A DNA stretch of 64,000 bases from Fimousia sp036311565 (lineage in GTDB: Bacteria; Bacillota; Clostridia; Lachnospirales; Lachnospiraceae). Location of the stretch: NCBI GenBank assembly GCA_036311565.1, contig JAXJPR010000008.1, positions 4,471-68,470 on the forward strand, given 5' to 3'. Below are positions 27,480-36,212 of the stretch, piece after piece (within the stretch, counting starts at the first letter, position 1; every line of letters begins with the position of its first letter). A program made the position numbers and the translations under genes. The notes beneath the pieces are model-generated. The model was not told the origin of the DNA and did no database searches. It saw only the letters and a list, made by a program, of their open reading frames with translations.

Positions 27480-28511
27480 ATGATTAGAAATTGGAAGATA
27501 TCAGTAGCAACATTGGCGATGACAGCAGTACTTTTGTGTCAGGGAGGAACGATTTCTGTATCAGCAGCAAAAGAAGCTCAGACAAAAACAGAGTCTGAGC
27601 AGACATATGAACAACAGGCAGTTGCAAATGTGAAAACTAGTTTGAATATCCGAAAGGCATCTGGAACAGACACCGAAGTTATTGGAAAGATGGAAAAAGG
27701 AAATATAGGGAGTGTATTAAAAAAAGGGAAAAACTGGACAAAAATTAAATCAGGAACGGTAACAGGATATGTTTCGAATGATTATCTGATATTTGGTGAT
27801 GAGATTGAGGCATTTGCAAAAGAAAATGTAACAAAGAAAGCAGAAGTAGAAACGGAAACATTAAGAATTCGTACAAAAGCAGATGAAAAATCTGCAATTC
27901 TTACATTGGCTGATGAAGGTGACCTTTTAACGGTAAAAAGTACAGATGAAGAATGGGTGAAAGTATCGACCGATGAAGGAAATGGATATGTATCTAGTGA
28001 CTATGTAGATGTAGAATACCAATTTGGAGAAGCAAAATCAGTAGAAGAAATAGAAGATGAAAAGCAGGCAAAAGTTGAAGCTTTGTCAAAAGCAGAAAAG
28101 GCAAAAAATTCTGAAAATTCATCAAGTTCCAATGATGCCACTTCTAAGTCTTCGATTAGAAGCAGTGTAGTAAATTATGCAATGCAGTTTGTGGGAAATC
28201 CATACGTATATGGAGGAAATAGTCTGACAAATGGAATTGACTGTTCTGGATTTACACAACAGGTGATGGCTCATTTTGGTTATGGAATCAGTAGAACTTC
28301 CAGTGCTCAGTCATCTAATGGAAGTTCGGTCAGTGTAAGCAATGTGCAGCCGGGGGATCTGTTGTTTTATTCTGATGGCGGGAGAATCAATCATGTAGCA
28401 CTTTATATTGGTGGGGGCCAGGTGGTACATGCCAGCAATCCGGAAGATGGAATTAAAGTATCCAATATGTATTATCGGACACCTACATGTGCAAGAAGCA
28501 TTTTAGGATAA
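27480..28511 (+). CDS. Secreted SH3 / NlpC-P60 cell-wall endopeptidase
   Basis: A 343-residue secreted protein. A signal peptide (about 1-30, ending near VSAAKEA) is followed by two bacterial SH3 domains (about 45-100 and 122-178: SLNIRKASGTD, TLRIRTKADEKS), a Lys/Ser-rich linker and a C-terminal NlpC/P60 catalytic domain (about 222-343). Catalytic Cys255 (GIDCSGF) and His305 (NHVALYIGGG) are present. It should cut peptidoglycan stem peptides (D-Glu to diamino acid) during growth or separation. It stands as a single gene with its own promoter. Confidence 0.93.
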   Translation: MIRNWKISVATLAMTAVLLCQGGTISVSAAKEAQTKTESEQTYEQQAVANVKTSLNIRKASGTDTEVIGKMEKGNIGSVLKKGKNWTKIKSGTVTGYVSNDYLIFGDEIEAFAKENVTKKAEVETETLRIRTKADEKSAILTLADEGDLLTVKSTDEEWVKVSTDEGNGYVSSDYVDVEYQFGEAKSVEEIEDEKQAKVEALSKAEKAKNSENSSSSNDATSKSSIRSSVVNYAMQFVGNPYVYGGNSLTNGIDCSGFTQQVMAHFGYGISRTSSAQSSNGSSVSVSNVQPGDLLFYSDGGRINHVALYIGGGQVVHASNPEDGIKVSNMYYRTPTCARSILG

Positions 28512-28529
28512 AAGACAATGGCATATTCG

Positions 28530-28559
28530 TTGACAAAGTAAATGGGCGTTCAGTATAAT
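28530..28559 (+). promoter_or_regulatory. Promoter of the unknown 201-residue gene
   Basis: TTGACA (28530-28535), an 18-bp spacer and TATAAT (28554-28559) lie 50 bp before the start codon. Confidence 0.7.
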
Positions 28560-28609
28560 GAGCATATGTGTAAATCTACTGGGAACATTTCTAATAAAGG
28601 AGAAAGGAT

Positions 28610-29215
28610 ATGCTGAAAGGAAAAATCGTCCGGGATACAGAGACAATTGGGAGCAGATTTTATGCTGAAATAGAGGGAGAACGATTATTTGATGCGGATG
28701 TGCCATCTGCATTAACGGTTCAGAAATTTTATTTTACCAAAGATGGAAAACAGGTATACTTAATCTCTTATAATCCATCAGAAGGAATTAAAAATGCGGC
28801 TAGATCTGGAAAAGAAAGAAAAAATGATTTATATGATATCATTAATTTCAGAAATAAAACGATTGGAAGTATTTGTGAAAGAACAGATCATGCATTGATT
28901 TCACCGTGTAATTATGGGGAGATAAAATATGGCCCTACGATGTATGAGGGATATGTGGTTTCTGTGGAAGATGGCATAAAGGTAGTTGTCATTGAACAGG
29001 AAACAGGCCGTCAGGTCGCATTGGGAGAAAAAACAGAAGAAGGGTATGATTTATACGGGATTTCTGAGATTGCATTAAAAGTAATCAGCATTTTTATTGT
29101 AATTGGAGAAGTGAAAACAAAGCATAACTATGGTATGATTTCTTTTGAACCCAAAAGATTGACAAAAAATAGAAAGCTATTGAGCAAATATCATCCAGAT
29201 TTTAAAAAGCAATAA
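28610..29215 (+). CDS. Unknown protein, 201 residues
   Basis: I do not recognise this protein. It is soluble-looking, with no signal peptide; one mildly hydrophobic stretch (EIALKVISIFIVIGEV, about residues 152-167) may be a buried strand/helix rather than a membrane span. The N terminus (LKGKIVRDTETIGSRFYAEI) and repeated beta-like segments suggest a mostly beta fold. It has its own consensus promoter and an AAAGGAG ribosome site, so it is very likely a real expressed gene. It lies between a wall hydrolase and two tRNA genes. Confidence 0.75.
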   Translation: MLKGKIVRDTETIGSRFYAEIEGERLFDADVPSALTVQKFYFTKDGKQVYLISYNPSEGIKNAARSGKERKNDLYDIINFRNKTIGSICERTDHALISPCNYGEIKYGPTMYEGYVVSVEDGIKVVVIEQETGRQVALGEKTEEGYDLYGISEIALKVISIFIVIGEVKTKHNYGMISFEPKRLTKNRKLLSKYHPDFKKQ

Positions 29216-29233
29216 AAAAATGTAAAAAAATAG

Positions 29234-29263
29234 TTGACAAGAAAACTAGTTTGATAGTATAAT
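29234..29263 (+). promoter_or_regulatory. tRNA promoter
   Basis: TTGACA (29234-29239), an 18-bp spacer and TATAAT (29258-29263) lie 26 bp before the first tRNA base. Confidence 0.8.
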
Positions 29264-29289
29264 ATCCCTGTTGCAAAACAAAGCAATGA

Positions 29290-29363
29290 GTGCTCATAGC
29301 TCAGTTGGATAGAGCAATGGCCTTCTAAGCCATGTGTCCGGGGTTCGAATCCCTGTGGGCACG
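29290..29363 (+). tRNA. tRNA-Arg (anticodon TCT)
   Basis: The 74-nt cloverleaf has acceptor stem GTGCTCA/TGGGCAC, a D arm GCTCAGTTGGATAGAGC, an anticodon loop CTTCTAA with anticodon TCT (29324-29326) and the T arm GGGGTTCGAATCCC. The discriminator is G and CCA is not encoded. It reads AGA/AGG arginine codons, which are favoured in this AT-rich genome. Confidence 0.96.
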
Positions 29364-29366
29364 TAT

Positions 29367-29450
29367 GCGGGAGTGCTGGAATTGGCAGACAGGCAAGACT
29401 AAGGATCTTGTGGGTGTATGCTCGTGTGGGTTCAAGTCCCATCTCCCGCA
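29367..29450 (+). tRNA. tRNA-Leu (anticodon AAG)
   Basis: The 84-nt type II tRNA has acceptor stem GCGGGAG/CTCCCGC with discriminator A, an anticodon stem CAAGA/TCTTG, loop CTAAGGA with anticodon AAG (29401-29403) and a long variable arm (TGGGTGTATGCTCG) typical of leucine tRNAs. CCA is not encoded. It begins 3 bp after the tRNA-Arg gene and shares its transcript. The first anticodon base is A, so deamination to inosine is possible. Confidence 0.94.
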
Positions 29451-29470
29451 TTGTGAACTTTTATGATAAG

Positions 29471-29502
29471 CGGTTTTCGAAAGTTTCGAAAATCGTTTTT
29501 TC
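29471..29502 (+). terminator. Terminator of the tRNA pair
   Basis: CGGTTTTCGA (29471-29480) pairs with TTCGAAAATCG (29485-29495), then a T-rich run. It lies just before the ogt-like gene. Confidence 0.75.
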
Positions 29503-29525
29503 TTTTTATAAAAAAGGTGGAAATT

Positions 29526-29987
29526 ATGTATTTTACCATTCACAAGTTTAAAAAATTGACCCTGTTGATTGAAGCTGAGGAAAAAGCCATAACCAGAATT
29601 AGTTCGTCTCTTATACCGTCTACTGGAGCAGTGAATCAGAAGAATCTGATAATAGAACAGGCCATTAGGGAATTAGAAGAGTATTTTGATGGGAAACGGC
29701 GAGAATTTCAGGTTCCAGTCCATCTGTATGGTACAGACTTTCAAAAAAATGTCTGGAATGCATTAATGAAAATTCCTTATGGGAAAGTCTGCACTTACAA
29801 AGATATTGCCAAAGCAGTTGGAAATGAAAAAGCATGCCGGGCAGTGGGGATGGCAAATCATAGAAATCCTGTTATGATCGTAGTGCCATGTCATAGAGTA
29901 ATTGGAAGTGATGGAAAACTAACTGGATATGCAGGAGGCATTGATATAAAAGAGTATTTGTTGGAGTTAGAAAAAAGAGTACTGTAA
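29526..29987 (+). CDS. ogt: Methylated-DNA--protein-cysteine methyltransferase (Ogt type)
   Basis: A 153-residue suicide repair protein that removes methyl groups from O6-methylguanine. The DNA-binding/active-site domain has GTDFQKNVWNALMKIPYGK, the tyrosine/arginine helix (CTYKDIAKAVGNEKACRAVG) and the acceptor Cys122 in VVPCHRVIG. ATG 29526 follows AAAGGTGG; an earlier in-frame ATG lies within the tRNA terminator. The N-terminal domain is short, as in Ogt proteins without an Ada regulatory half. Confidence 0.93.
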   Translation: MYFTIHKFKKLTLLIEAEEKAITRISSSLIPSTGAVNQKNLIIEQAIRELEEYFDGKRREFQVPVHLYGTDFQKNVWNALMKIPYGKVCTYKDIAKAVGNEKACRAVGMANHRNPVMIVVPCHRVIGSDGKLTGYAGGIDIKEYLLELEKRVL

Positions 29988-30011
29988 AATGAAGAGCAGT
30001 ACTCTTTTTTT
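29971..30011. terminator. Terminator between the ogt-like and RpiR genes
   Basis: AAAAAAGAGTACTG (29971-29984) pairs with CAGTACTCTTTTTT (29997-30010). The ogt stop codon lies in the loop. Symmetric A and T runs make it usable from both sides. Confidence 0.88.
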
Positions 30012-30052
30012 GAGTTGAATTAAGAATCTTCTGGATAATGATTTTTTATTTA

Positions 30053-30916
30053 TTAAATAAGCTCAAATTTTGAAATATAATGGTCAAGCTTTTCTAATTT
30101 TTCCTGTAGGGAACCTCCGATTTCACGACTGATTCCATTACCGATCAATTCAATTAAAAAGTCCACGCCAATATGGGATGAAAAGAAAGCATTGCTTCCA
30201 ATATCGATGCGGAATGTTTTATCCGCAACGGATGGTAGTTTTGTATTATTTGAATCAGTAATGAGAATAATTGATGCATTGGCATCGTGTGCCATTTGAA
30301 GGGCTACCTCATCAACTTTGGAGTAACGAGGGAAGCTAAATAGAATCAAACAATCACCTTCTTTAATGTCGCACATGTGGTCAATGGCAGTTCCAGTATT
30401 CAAACCGGTTGTATATACCTCTGGAAGTATATGTTTCAGAATAAAATAAAGTCTGCTGCCAAGACAAGTGTTGGAACGACTAGATACAATGTATTTTTTA
30501 TTTGAATGCATAATTAATTGTATGGCGTCATTAAAAAGCTGACTGCTGTTTAGTGTAAATACACTTCTCAGACTGGCATCCGCAATTTTCAATGCTTCAA
30601 TGCTATAATGTAAGTCATCTGGATGTTGTTCCAGTGTTTGGGCAAAACGCTTAGATGGGGCAACTATCTGACTGGAAATCTTAGTAAGCGTTTCTAAATG
30701 GCATTTTTGTAGATATTTTTGGAAATCCATATAACCAGTAAAACCAAGAGATCGTGAAAAACGAATAATAGAAGCTTCACTTACCTGAAGCTGGGCGGCA
30801 AGCTGGGTCGATGTCATAAAACAAGATTCTGTAGTATGGGCCAAAATAAAATCAGCAATAATTTTTCCAACTTTTGTAAGTTTTGCAGTACTGATAATTT
30901 CATGGAGCTCTCTCAT
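30053..30916 (-). CDS. RpiR/MurR-family regulator with SIS domain
   Basis: A 287-residue regulator with an N-terminal HTH_6 domain (about 1-75: TSTQLAAQLQVSEASIIRFS, LGFTGYMDFQKYL) and a C-terminal SIS sugar-phosphate-binding domain (about 115-250: KYIVSSRSNTCLGSRL, ILITDSNNTKLPSVAD). Such proteins sense phosphosugars or amino sugars and control their catabolism. The start is set at 30916, where AAGGAGGT is 4-5 nt upstream; a longer reading frame to 30949 lacks a site. No sugar operon is adjacent on this strand, so the target is unknown. Confidence 0.9.
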   Translation of the reverse strand: MRELHEIISTAKLTKVGKIIADFILAHTTESCFMTSTQLAAQLQVSEASIIRFSRSLGFTGYMDFQKYLQKCHLETLTKISSQIVAPSKRFAQTLEQHPDDLHYSIEALKIADASLRSVFTLNSSQLFNDAIQLIMHSNKKYIVSSRSNTCLGSRLYFILKHILPEVYTTGLNTGTAIDHMCDIKEGDCLILFSFPRYSKVDEVALQMAHDANASIILITDSNNTKLPSVADKTFRIDIGSNAFFSSHIGVDFLIELIGNGISREIGGSLQEKLEKLDHYISKFELI

Positions 30917-31048
30917 AAAAACCTCCTTAATGTAATACATCAAAAACATTATATATGTATTGAGTAACCTATTTCGAATAATTACTTATGATAAACTTAT
31001 TCTATAACAAAATTTGGTAAATTTCTACTGTTAATGAACAATTACTGT

Positions 31049-31077
31049 TTGGCAGAAACTTATAGAAGAGATATAAT
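31049..31077 (+). promoter_or_regulatory. nfo promoter
   Basis: TTGGCA (31049-31054), a 17-bp spacer and TATAAT (31072-31077) lie 39 bp before nfo. Confidence 0.7.
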
Positions 31078-31116
31078 ACAAAAGAACTCAAATAGAAGAT
31101 AGAAAGGACATGGATT

Positions 31117-32016
31117 ATGATTAAGATTGGTTCTCATGTAGGAATGAGAGGAAAAGAAATGATGTTAGGATCTGCGAAAGAAGCAGTTTCTTATGGTGCC
31201 AATACATTTATGGTCTATACAGGTGCGCCACAAAATACAAAAAGAAAGGCGATCAGTGAACTGAGAATTCCAGAAGCATGGGAATATATGAAAGAACATG
31301 GAATTGAAGAGTTTGTGGTTCATGCGCCATATATTATTAATCTTGCAAATACTGTAAAAAAAGAAACGTTTGAAATTGCAGTGGACTTTTTGGGAGTAGA
31401 ACTTGAACGAACAAAGTCTATGGGAGCAAAAACCTTAGTTTTACATCCGGGATCTCATGTCGGAGCAGGAGCTGATGCAGGGATTGCACAAATTATTAAA
31501 GGGTTGGATGAAGTTATGACTGGGGATATGGAAGTGAAAATTGCTCTTGAAACGATGGCTGGAAAAGGGAGTGAGATTGGAAGAGGCTTTGAAGAACTGG
31601 CAAGAATTTATGATGGGGTAAAATATCCTCAACATCTGAGAGTTTGTTTTGATACCTGCCATGTAAATGACAGTGGATACCCTGTGGCAGAGGATTTTGA
31701 TGGAGTAATAGAGGAATTTGACCGGGTACTGGGCAAAGATCAGATTGCTGTTTTTCATATTAATGATAGTAAAAATCCAAGAGGAGCAGGGAAAGACCGT
31801 CATGAAAATCTTGGCTTTGGAAATCTTGGTTTTGAAGCATTGCACAAGATTGTTTTTCATCCTGAATTTTTAGAAGTACCTAAAATTTTAGAAACACCGT
31901 ATGTAAAGGAAGAAGGAACGAAGAAGTCTTATCCTCCATATCGCCACGAAATTACAATGCTGAAAAGCGGAATATTTGATAAAGGAATTCTAGAACAGAT
32001 TGTAAAAGAAAAATAG
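31117..32016 (+). CDS. nfo: Endonuclease IV (AP endonuclease)
   Basis: A 299-residue TIM-barrel enzyme that cuts DNA at abasic sites in base-excision repair. Zinc-site motifs are present: GSHVGM, VHAPYIINLA, LVLHPGSHVG, ALETMAGKGSEIG, CFDTCHVNDSGY, VFHINDSKNPRGAGKDRHEN and ILETPYV. The ribosome site is GAAAGGA. The MBL-fold gene follows 8 bp later and is probably co-transcribed. Confidence 0.96.
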   Translation: MIKIGSHVGMRGKEMMLGSAKEAVSYGANTFMVYTGAPQNTKRKAISELRIPEAWEYMKEHGIEEFVVHAPYIINLANTVKKETFEIAVDFLGVELERTKSMGAKTLVLHPGSHVGAGADAGIAQIIKGLDEVMTGDMEVKIALETMAGKGSEIGRGFEELARIYDGVKYPQHLRVCFDTCHVNDSGYPVAEDFDGVIEEFDRVLGKDQIAVFHINDSKNPRGAGKDRHENLGFGNLGFEALHKIVFHPEFLEVPKILETPYVKEEGTKKSYPPYRHEITMLKSGIFDKGILEQIVKEK

Positions 32017-32024
32017 GAGGCATA

Positions 32025-32717
32025 ATGAAAGTTACATTTATTGATCACAGCGGTTTTTTAGTAGAGCTGAAAAAAAGTGTTTTATTATTTGATTATTACA
32101 AAGGGGAGATTCCTGATATACAGGGAAAACACTGGTATGTATTTGCTTCTCATTTCCATGAAGATCATTTTCAACCAGAAATTTTTAAACTAAGAGAAAA
32201 ACAGGAAACGATTACGTATATTTTATCAAAAGATATCAGACAGTATAGAAAGCATCTTTTAAAAGAACCTTATCATATTGTAAGCTGGAATGAATCTTAT
32301 AAAATTGATGGAATTTCAGTACAAACTTTCCAGTCTACGGATGAAGGATGTGCTTTTTATGTGCAGGCGGAAGGAAAAAGCATTTTCCATGCAGGCGATT
32401 TGAACTGGTGGCATTGGTTTGGAGAGCCAGAGGAAGATAACAGACGAATGGAAGTAGATTTTAAGGCTCAAATTGGGCGATTGGAAGAAAAAGAGATCGA
32501 TCTTGCATTTATGCTGCTTGATCCAAGACAGGAACAAGCGTATGATTGGGCAATGAATTATTTTATGGAGCATACAAAAGCAAAAGCAGTTCTTCCAATG
32601 CATATGTGGGAAAAATTTTCCTGGTGTCAGAAATATATGAATACAGAAAAAGGAAAACAAAATGCCAGACGGTTTTATCCAGTAAAAAAGACTGGTGAAA
32701 CTTTTTCTATTTCATAA
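32025..32717 (+). CDS. MBL-fold metal-dependent hydrolase
   Basis: A 230-residue metallo-beta-lactamase-fold protein. The metal-binding HxHxDH motif is SHFHEDHF (about residues 43-50), followed by a histidine in SIFHAGDLNWW and a late histidine in VLPMHMWEKF. It resembles UlaG-like or general MBL hydrolases; the substrate is unknown. It shares an operon with nfo (8-bp gap, AGGAGG ribosome site), which may or may not mean a role in nucleic-acid repair. Confidence 0.85.
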   Translation: MKVTFIDHSGFLVELKKSVLLFDYYKGEIPDIQGKHWYVFASHFHEDHFQPEIFKLREKQETITYILSKDIRQYRKHLLKEPYHIVSWNESYKIDGISVQTFQSTDEGCAFYVQAEGKSIFHAGDLNWWHWFGEPEEDNRRMEVDFKAQIGRLEEKEIDLAFMLLDPRQEQAYDWAMNYFMEHTKAKAVLPMHMWEKFSWCQKYMNTEKGKQNARRFYPVKKTGETFSIS

Positions 32718-32776
32718 AGTATAAGGAAACCAAAAAAAGTTTTTTCATAGACTAATAAAAAGATGTGGAGCATTTT

Positions 32777-34471
32777 ATGCAAAACGAAAAGTTGGAAGAA
32801 CAGTTAAATCTGGCATTGTCAATACCAGCAGATGAAAGAGCGCAAAATGCGGAACTAAATGCTGGTTATGATGAAAAAAATAATACATGGGAATTAATTG
32901 TCAGGTATTCACAAACGGGAGATTTTTTTCTCACACTGGTATCTGGTTATGGAGGAACAGCCGATATTCTGGCCGGTCAGTATGCAATTGTAATACTTCC
33001 AGAAGAACAAATAGATGCATTTTCCAGAGAGCCGGCTGTCATTTATGTGGAAAAAGCAAAAAATATGAGGCTTTCTGTAGAAGAAGGCATAGAGATGTCC
33101 TGTCCACTGTCTGTAAAAGCTCCCAATAGTCTTTATGGAGCAGGGGTCCTGATCGGGATTGTTGATTCAGGTATTGATATTTTGCATCCGGATTTTATTC
33201 GGGGAAATGGAAAAAGTGTGATAGATGGAATTTGGGATCAGACAGTCCAGAAAGGCAATCCTCCAGAGGGTTTTCAGATGGGAACATACTATTCTGGTGA
33301 TGAGATTCAGACTGCAGTGGAACAAAAACAATCGCTTGTAACAGATCCATCTGGTCATGGAACTCATGTTGCCTCCATTGCAGCAGGAAATAAAGGAGTG
33401 GCAAAAGAAGCACAGATTTTATTTGTAAAACTGGGGAGGGGAATGGAAGGAGAGCTGTCAAGAACAACAAATTTAATGAGGGCAGTGGATTTTCTAATTA
33501 AAATTGCAGAAGAACGCAGGCAGCCAATAGCCATAAATATAAGCTTTGGAACCAATTATGGAGACCATTTTGGAGGCAGTCTGCTGGAGTCTTATTTAAA
33601 TGCAGCAGCTGATTTATGGCAAAACGTTATTTGCACTGGGACAGGAAATGAAGGTGACACGGGACGGCATTGTCAGGGAAAGATAATTTTGGGAAAGACA
33701 GAAATTATAGAAATTTCGGTAGCGCCATATGAAACTTTTTTGAATCTTCAGATTTGGAAAGAGTATAAAGATGAAGTTGTCTTAATGCTTCGTTCTCCAT
33801 CTGGGGAGGAAAGCAGGATTGAGAGTCAGGAGGGATTTGGAGAAAGAAGATTTGGAATGACCAAACTGGCATTTTATTATGGGACGCCTACTCCTTATAA
33901 TAGACGTCAGGAAATTTTTCTTTCTTTTTTAGCCACAGAGAAAGAAATTGAAAGTGGAATCTGGACCTTATTTTTAATTCCAAAAGAAATCAGTAATGGA
34001 AGTTATGCAATGTGGCTTCCTGTTTCTGAAACGAGCAATCGAAATACCCGTTTTTTAATGCCTGAGCTTGATTTAACATTGACAATTCCGTCAACAGCCT
34101 GGAAAGTGATTTCAGTCGGAGCTTATGATGGACGAAATTTATCTTATGCACCATTTTCAGGCAGAGGTTCTTATGAACAATGTATCTTTAAACCGGATCT
34201 TGCAGCACCAGGAGTGAATATCTTAGGGGCATCTCCGGGAGGCGGGGAGACAATAAAGAGTGGAACATCCATGGCAGTTCCTTTTGTCACTGGAGCGTGT
34301 GCAATACTTATGGAATGGGGAATTGTCAGAGAAAATGACAGATTTTTATATGGAGAAAAGATAAAAGCCTATTTACAGAAAGGGGCCAAAAAACTGCCGG
34401 TTTTATCTGCATACCCGAATAATGAAATCGGATGGGGAGTTTTATGTATTCAGGATAGTTTTCCGAATTGA
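32777..34471 (+). CDS. Subtilisin-family (S8) serine protease, Csp-like
   Basis: A 564-residue protease with no signal peptide. An N-terminal prodomain-like region (about 1-110, with GGTADILAGQYAIVILPEEQ) precedes the S8 domain. The full catalytic triad is present: Asp130 (GIVDSGIDILHPD), His194 (DPSGHGTHVAS) and Ser498 (SGTSMAVPF), with a long insertion between His and Ser. Length, lack of secretion signal and organisation match clostridial Csp/CspB-type proteases that activate spore-cortex lysins, but a general cytosolic role is possible. I chose ATG 32777 over GTG 32765 because GGAG lies 6 nt upstream. Confidence 0.88.
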   Translation: MQNEKLEEQLNLALSIPADERAQNAELNAGYDEKNNTWELIVRYSQTGDFFLTLVSGYGGTADILAGQYAIVILPEEQIDAFSREPAVIYVEKAKNMRLSVEEGIEMSCPLSVKAPNSLYGAGVLIGIVDSGIDILHPDFIRGNGKSVIDGIWDQTVQKGNPPEGFQMGTYYSGDEIQTAVEQKQSLVTDPSGHGTHVASIAAGNKGVAKEAQILFVKLGRGMEGELSRTTNLMRAVDFLIKIAEERRQPIAINISFGTNYGDHFGGSLLESYLNAAADLWQNVICTGTGNEGDTGRHCQGKIILGKTEIIEISVAPYETFLNLQIWKEYKDEVVLMLRSPSGEESRIESQEGFGERRFGMTKLAFYYGTPTPYNRRQEIFLSFLATEKEIESGIWTLFLIPKEISNGSYAMWLPVSETSNRNTRFLMPELDLTLTIPSTAWKVISVGAYDGRNLSYAPFSGRGSYEQCIFKPDLAAPGVNILGASPGGGETIKSGTSMAVPFVTGACAILMEWGIVRENDRFLYGEKIKAYLQKGAKKLPVLSAYPNNEIGWGVLCIQDSFPN

Positions 34472-34489
34472 AACAGGAAAAGAAGATTC

Positions 34490-34518
34490 TTGCATGAGAA
34501 AGAAGAATTTTATACAAT
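34490..34518 (+). promoter_or_regulatory. Promoter of the amidohydrolase gene
   Basis: TTGCAT (34490-34495), a 17-bp spacer and TACAAT (34513-34518), 49 bp before the start codon. Confidence 0.6.
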
Positions 34519-34566
34519 ATTAATAAAAAACAAAGATACTTAAGCATGAAAGTCTTGGGAGGTTTT

Positions 34567-36168
34567 ATGAAAACATTATATTTTGGCGGAGATATCATTA
34601 CTATGGTTCAGGAAGGTGATATGCCGGAAGTGTTGGTGGAAGAAAATGGAAAAATTATCTATGTTGGAAGTCTTCTAGAGGGAGAAAATATTTGTAAAAA
34701 GGATGGAAAAAGAGTGGATTTAGAAGGAAAAACATTAATGCCTGCTTTTATCGATCCACACAGTCATTTTTCACAGGTCGCACAGAGTATTATGATGTGT
34801 GATTTGTCAGAAACAAAGAATTTTGATGAAATTGCAGAAGAATTACAAAAATATCAGGAGAAATATAAAATTGGTACCGAAGGAGTCATTTTAGGTACCG
34901 GATATGATCATAATTTTCTGGAAGAAAAGGCTCATCCGGATAAGGCGGTGCTTGACCAGGTGTCAGATACTATTCCGATTTATATTTCTCATGCATCCGG
35001 ACATATGGGCGTTGCAAACTCGGCATTATTTAAACTGGCGGAAATTGGAGATGACAGATCGGATCCGGAAGGTGGAAAGTTTGGAAGATATCCAGATGGT
35101 AGTATGAGTGGTTACATTGAAGAGACACCGGCTCTAATGCAGGTATTAATGGTCCTGATGCCGCGTTTACAGGGACAGGATATGGCAAGACAAATAGAGT
35201 TAGCGCAGCAGTTGTATCTAAAGTATGGTGTTACCACCGTTCAGGAGGGTGCAGCCATGGGAGAGACGATGCAGATGCTGACCCAATATGCATCTGTCAA
35301 AAAGATGGATGTAGATGTGGTCGTTTATCCTATGGCAGAAGATTATGAAAAAACGGTTCAAAATTTCGCTGAATATTATCCAGATTATAAAGATGGGGTA
35401 AAAATCGGTGGAGCTAAAATCATTTTGGATGGCTCCCCACAAGGAAAATCAGCATGGTTATCAAAACCATATGAAGGAGAAGCGGAGTATAGAGGATATC
35501 CAACCCACAAAAATGAATATGTGGATGAAATGGTATTAAAATCTGTAGAAGGTGGATACCAGATTTTAGCCCATTGTAATGGGGATGCCGCCTCAGAACA
35601 GTTTTTGACCAGTTTCGAAAAAGCATATAAAAAAGCGGGAAATGGGCAGAAAGATTTAAGACCAGTTATGATTCACTGCCAGACTGTCAGAGAAGATCAG
35701 TTGGATCGCATGAAAGAGGTTCATATGATTCCATCTATTTTTATTGGACACACATATTATTGGGGCGATATTCACCTGAAAAATTTAGGTGAGAAAAGAG
35801 GAAGCTATATTAGTCCGGTAAAGGATGCCTTAGAACGGAAAATGATTTATAATTTTCACCAGGACGCACCAGTGACAAAACCGGATATGCTGCATTCTGT
35901 ATGGTGCGCAGTAAACCGTATAACAAGAAAAGGAATGCCAATTGGACAGGAGCAGTGCGTGGGAGTATATGATGCATTAAAAGGAATTACCTGTAATGCA
36001 GCCTATGAATACTGGGAAGAGGACCAGAAAGGTACTTTAGAGGTAGGGAAGAAAGCAAATTTGGTAATCTTAGATTCTAATCCTTTAAAAGTTCCTAAAA
36101 TGGAAATTAAGGATATCAAAGTGGTACAAACAATCAAAGAAGGAAAAATCGTATACAACCGGCAGTGA
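34567..36168 (+). CDS. YtcJ-like amidohydrolase
   Basis: A 533-residue amidohydrolase-superfamily protein (amidohydrolase 3 branch). It starts with the beta-sandwich segment, then MPAFIDPHSHFSQVA with the HxH metal pair (about residues 65-70), an internal metal-binding His stretch in YQILAHCNGDAASEQF and MIHCQTV, and YNFHQDAPVT near the catalytic Asp; the C terminus returns to the sandwich (LVILDSNPLKVPKMEIK). Such enzymes hydrolyse N-acyl or formyl-type bonds; the substrate here is unknown. GGGAGG precedes ATG 34567. Confidence 0.85.
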   Translation: MKTLYFGGDIITMVQEGDMPEVLVEENGKIIYVGSLLEGENICKKDGKRVDLEGKTLMPAFIDPHSHFSQVAQSIMMCDLSETKNFDEIAEELQKYQEKYKIGTEGVILGTGYDHNFLEEKAHPDKAVLDQVSDTIPIYISHASGHMGVANSALFKLAEIGDDRSDPEGGKFGRYPDGSMSGYIEETPALMQVLMVLMPRLQGQDMARQIELAQQLYLKYGVTTVQEGAAMGETMQMLTQYASVKKMDVDVVVYPMAEDYEKTVQNFAEYYPDYKDGVKIGGAKIILDGSPQGKSAWLSKPYEGEAEYRGYPTHKNEYVDEMVLKSVEGGYQILAHCNGDAASEQFLTSFEKAYKKAGNGQKDLRPVMIHCQTVREDQLDRMKEVHMIPSIFIGHTYYWGDIHLKNLGEKRGSYISPVKDALERKMIYNFHQDAPVTKPDMLHSVWCAVNRITRKGMPIGQEQCVGVYDALKGITCNAAYEYWEEDQKGTLEVGKKANLVILDSNPLKVPKMEIKDIKVVQTIKEGKIVYNRQ

Positions 36169-36212
36169 TGTGATAGAATGGAAATAATAAAATCTGAACA
36201 GGAGGCAGTTTG

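Noticed and set aside
29191..29543. Two minus-strand frames across the tRNA genes
   Set aside because: They are translations of antisense tRNA sequence, a common source of false proteins.
31441..31860. 139-residue open frame antisense to nfo
   Set aside because: Low-complexity composition with no initiation signals; nfo motifs fully explain the region.
32777..34471. Pseudoprotease germinant receptor (CspC-like)
   Set aside because: All three catalytic residues are present, which argues against a catalytically dead receptor.
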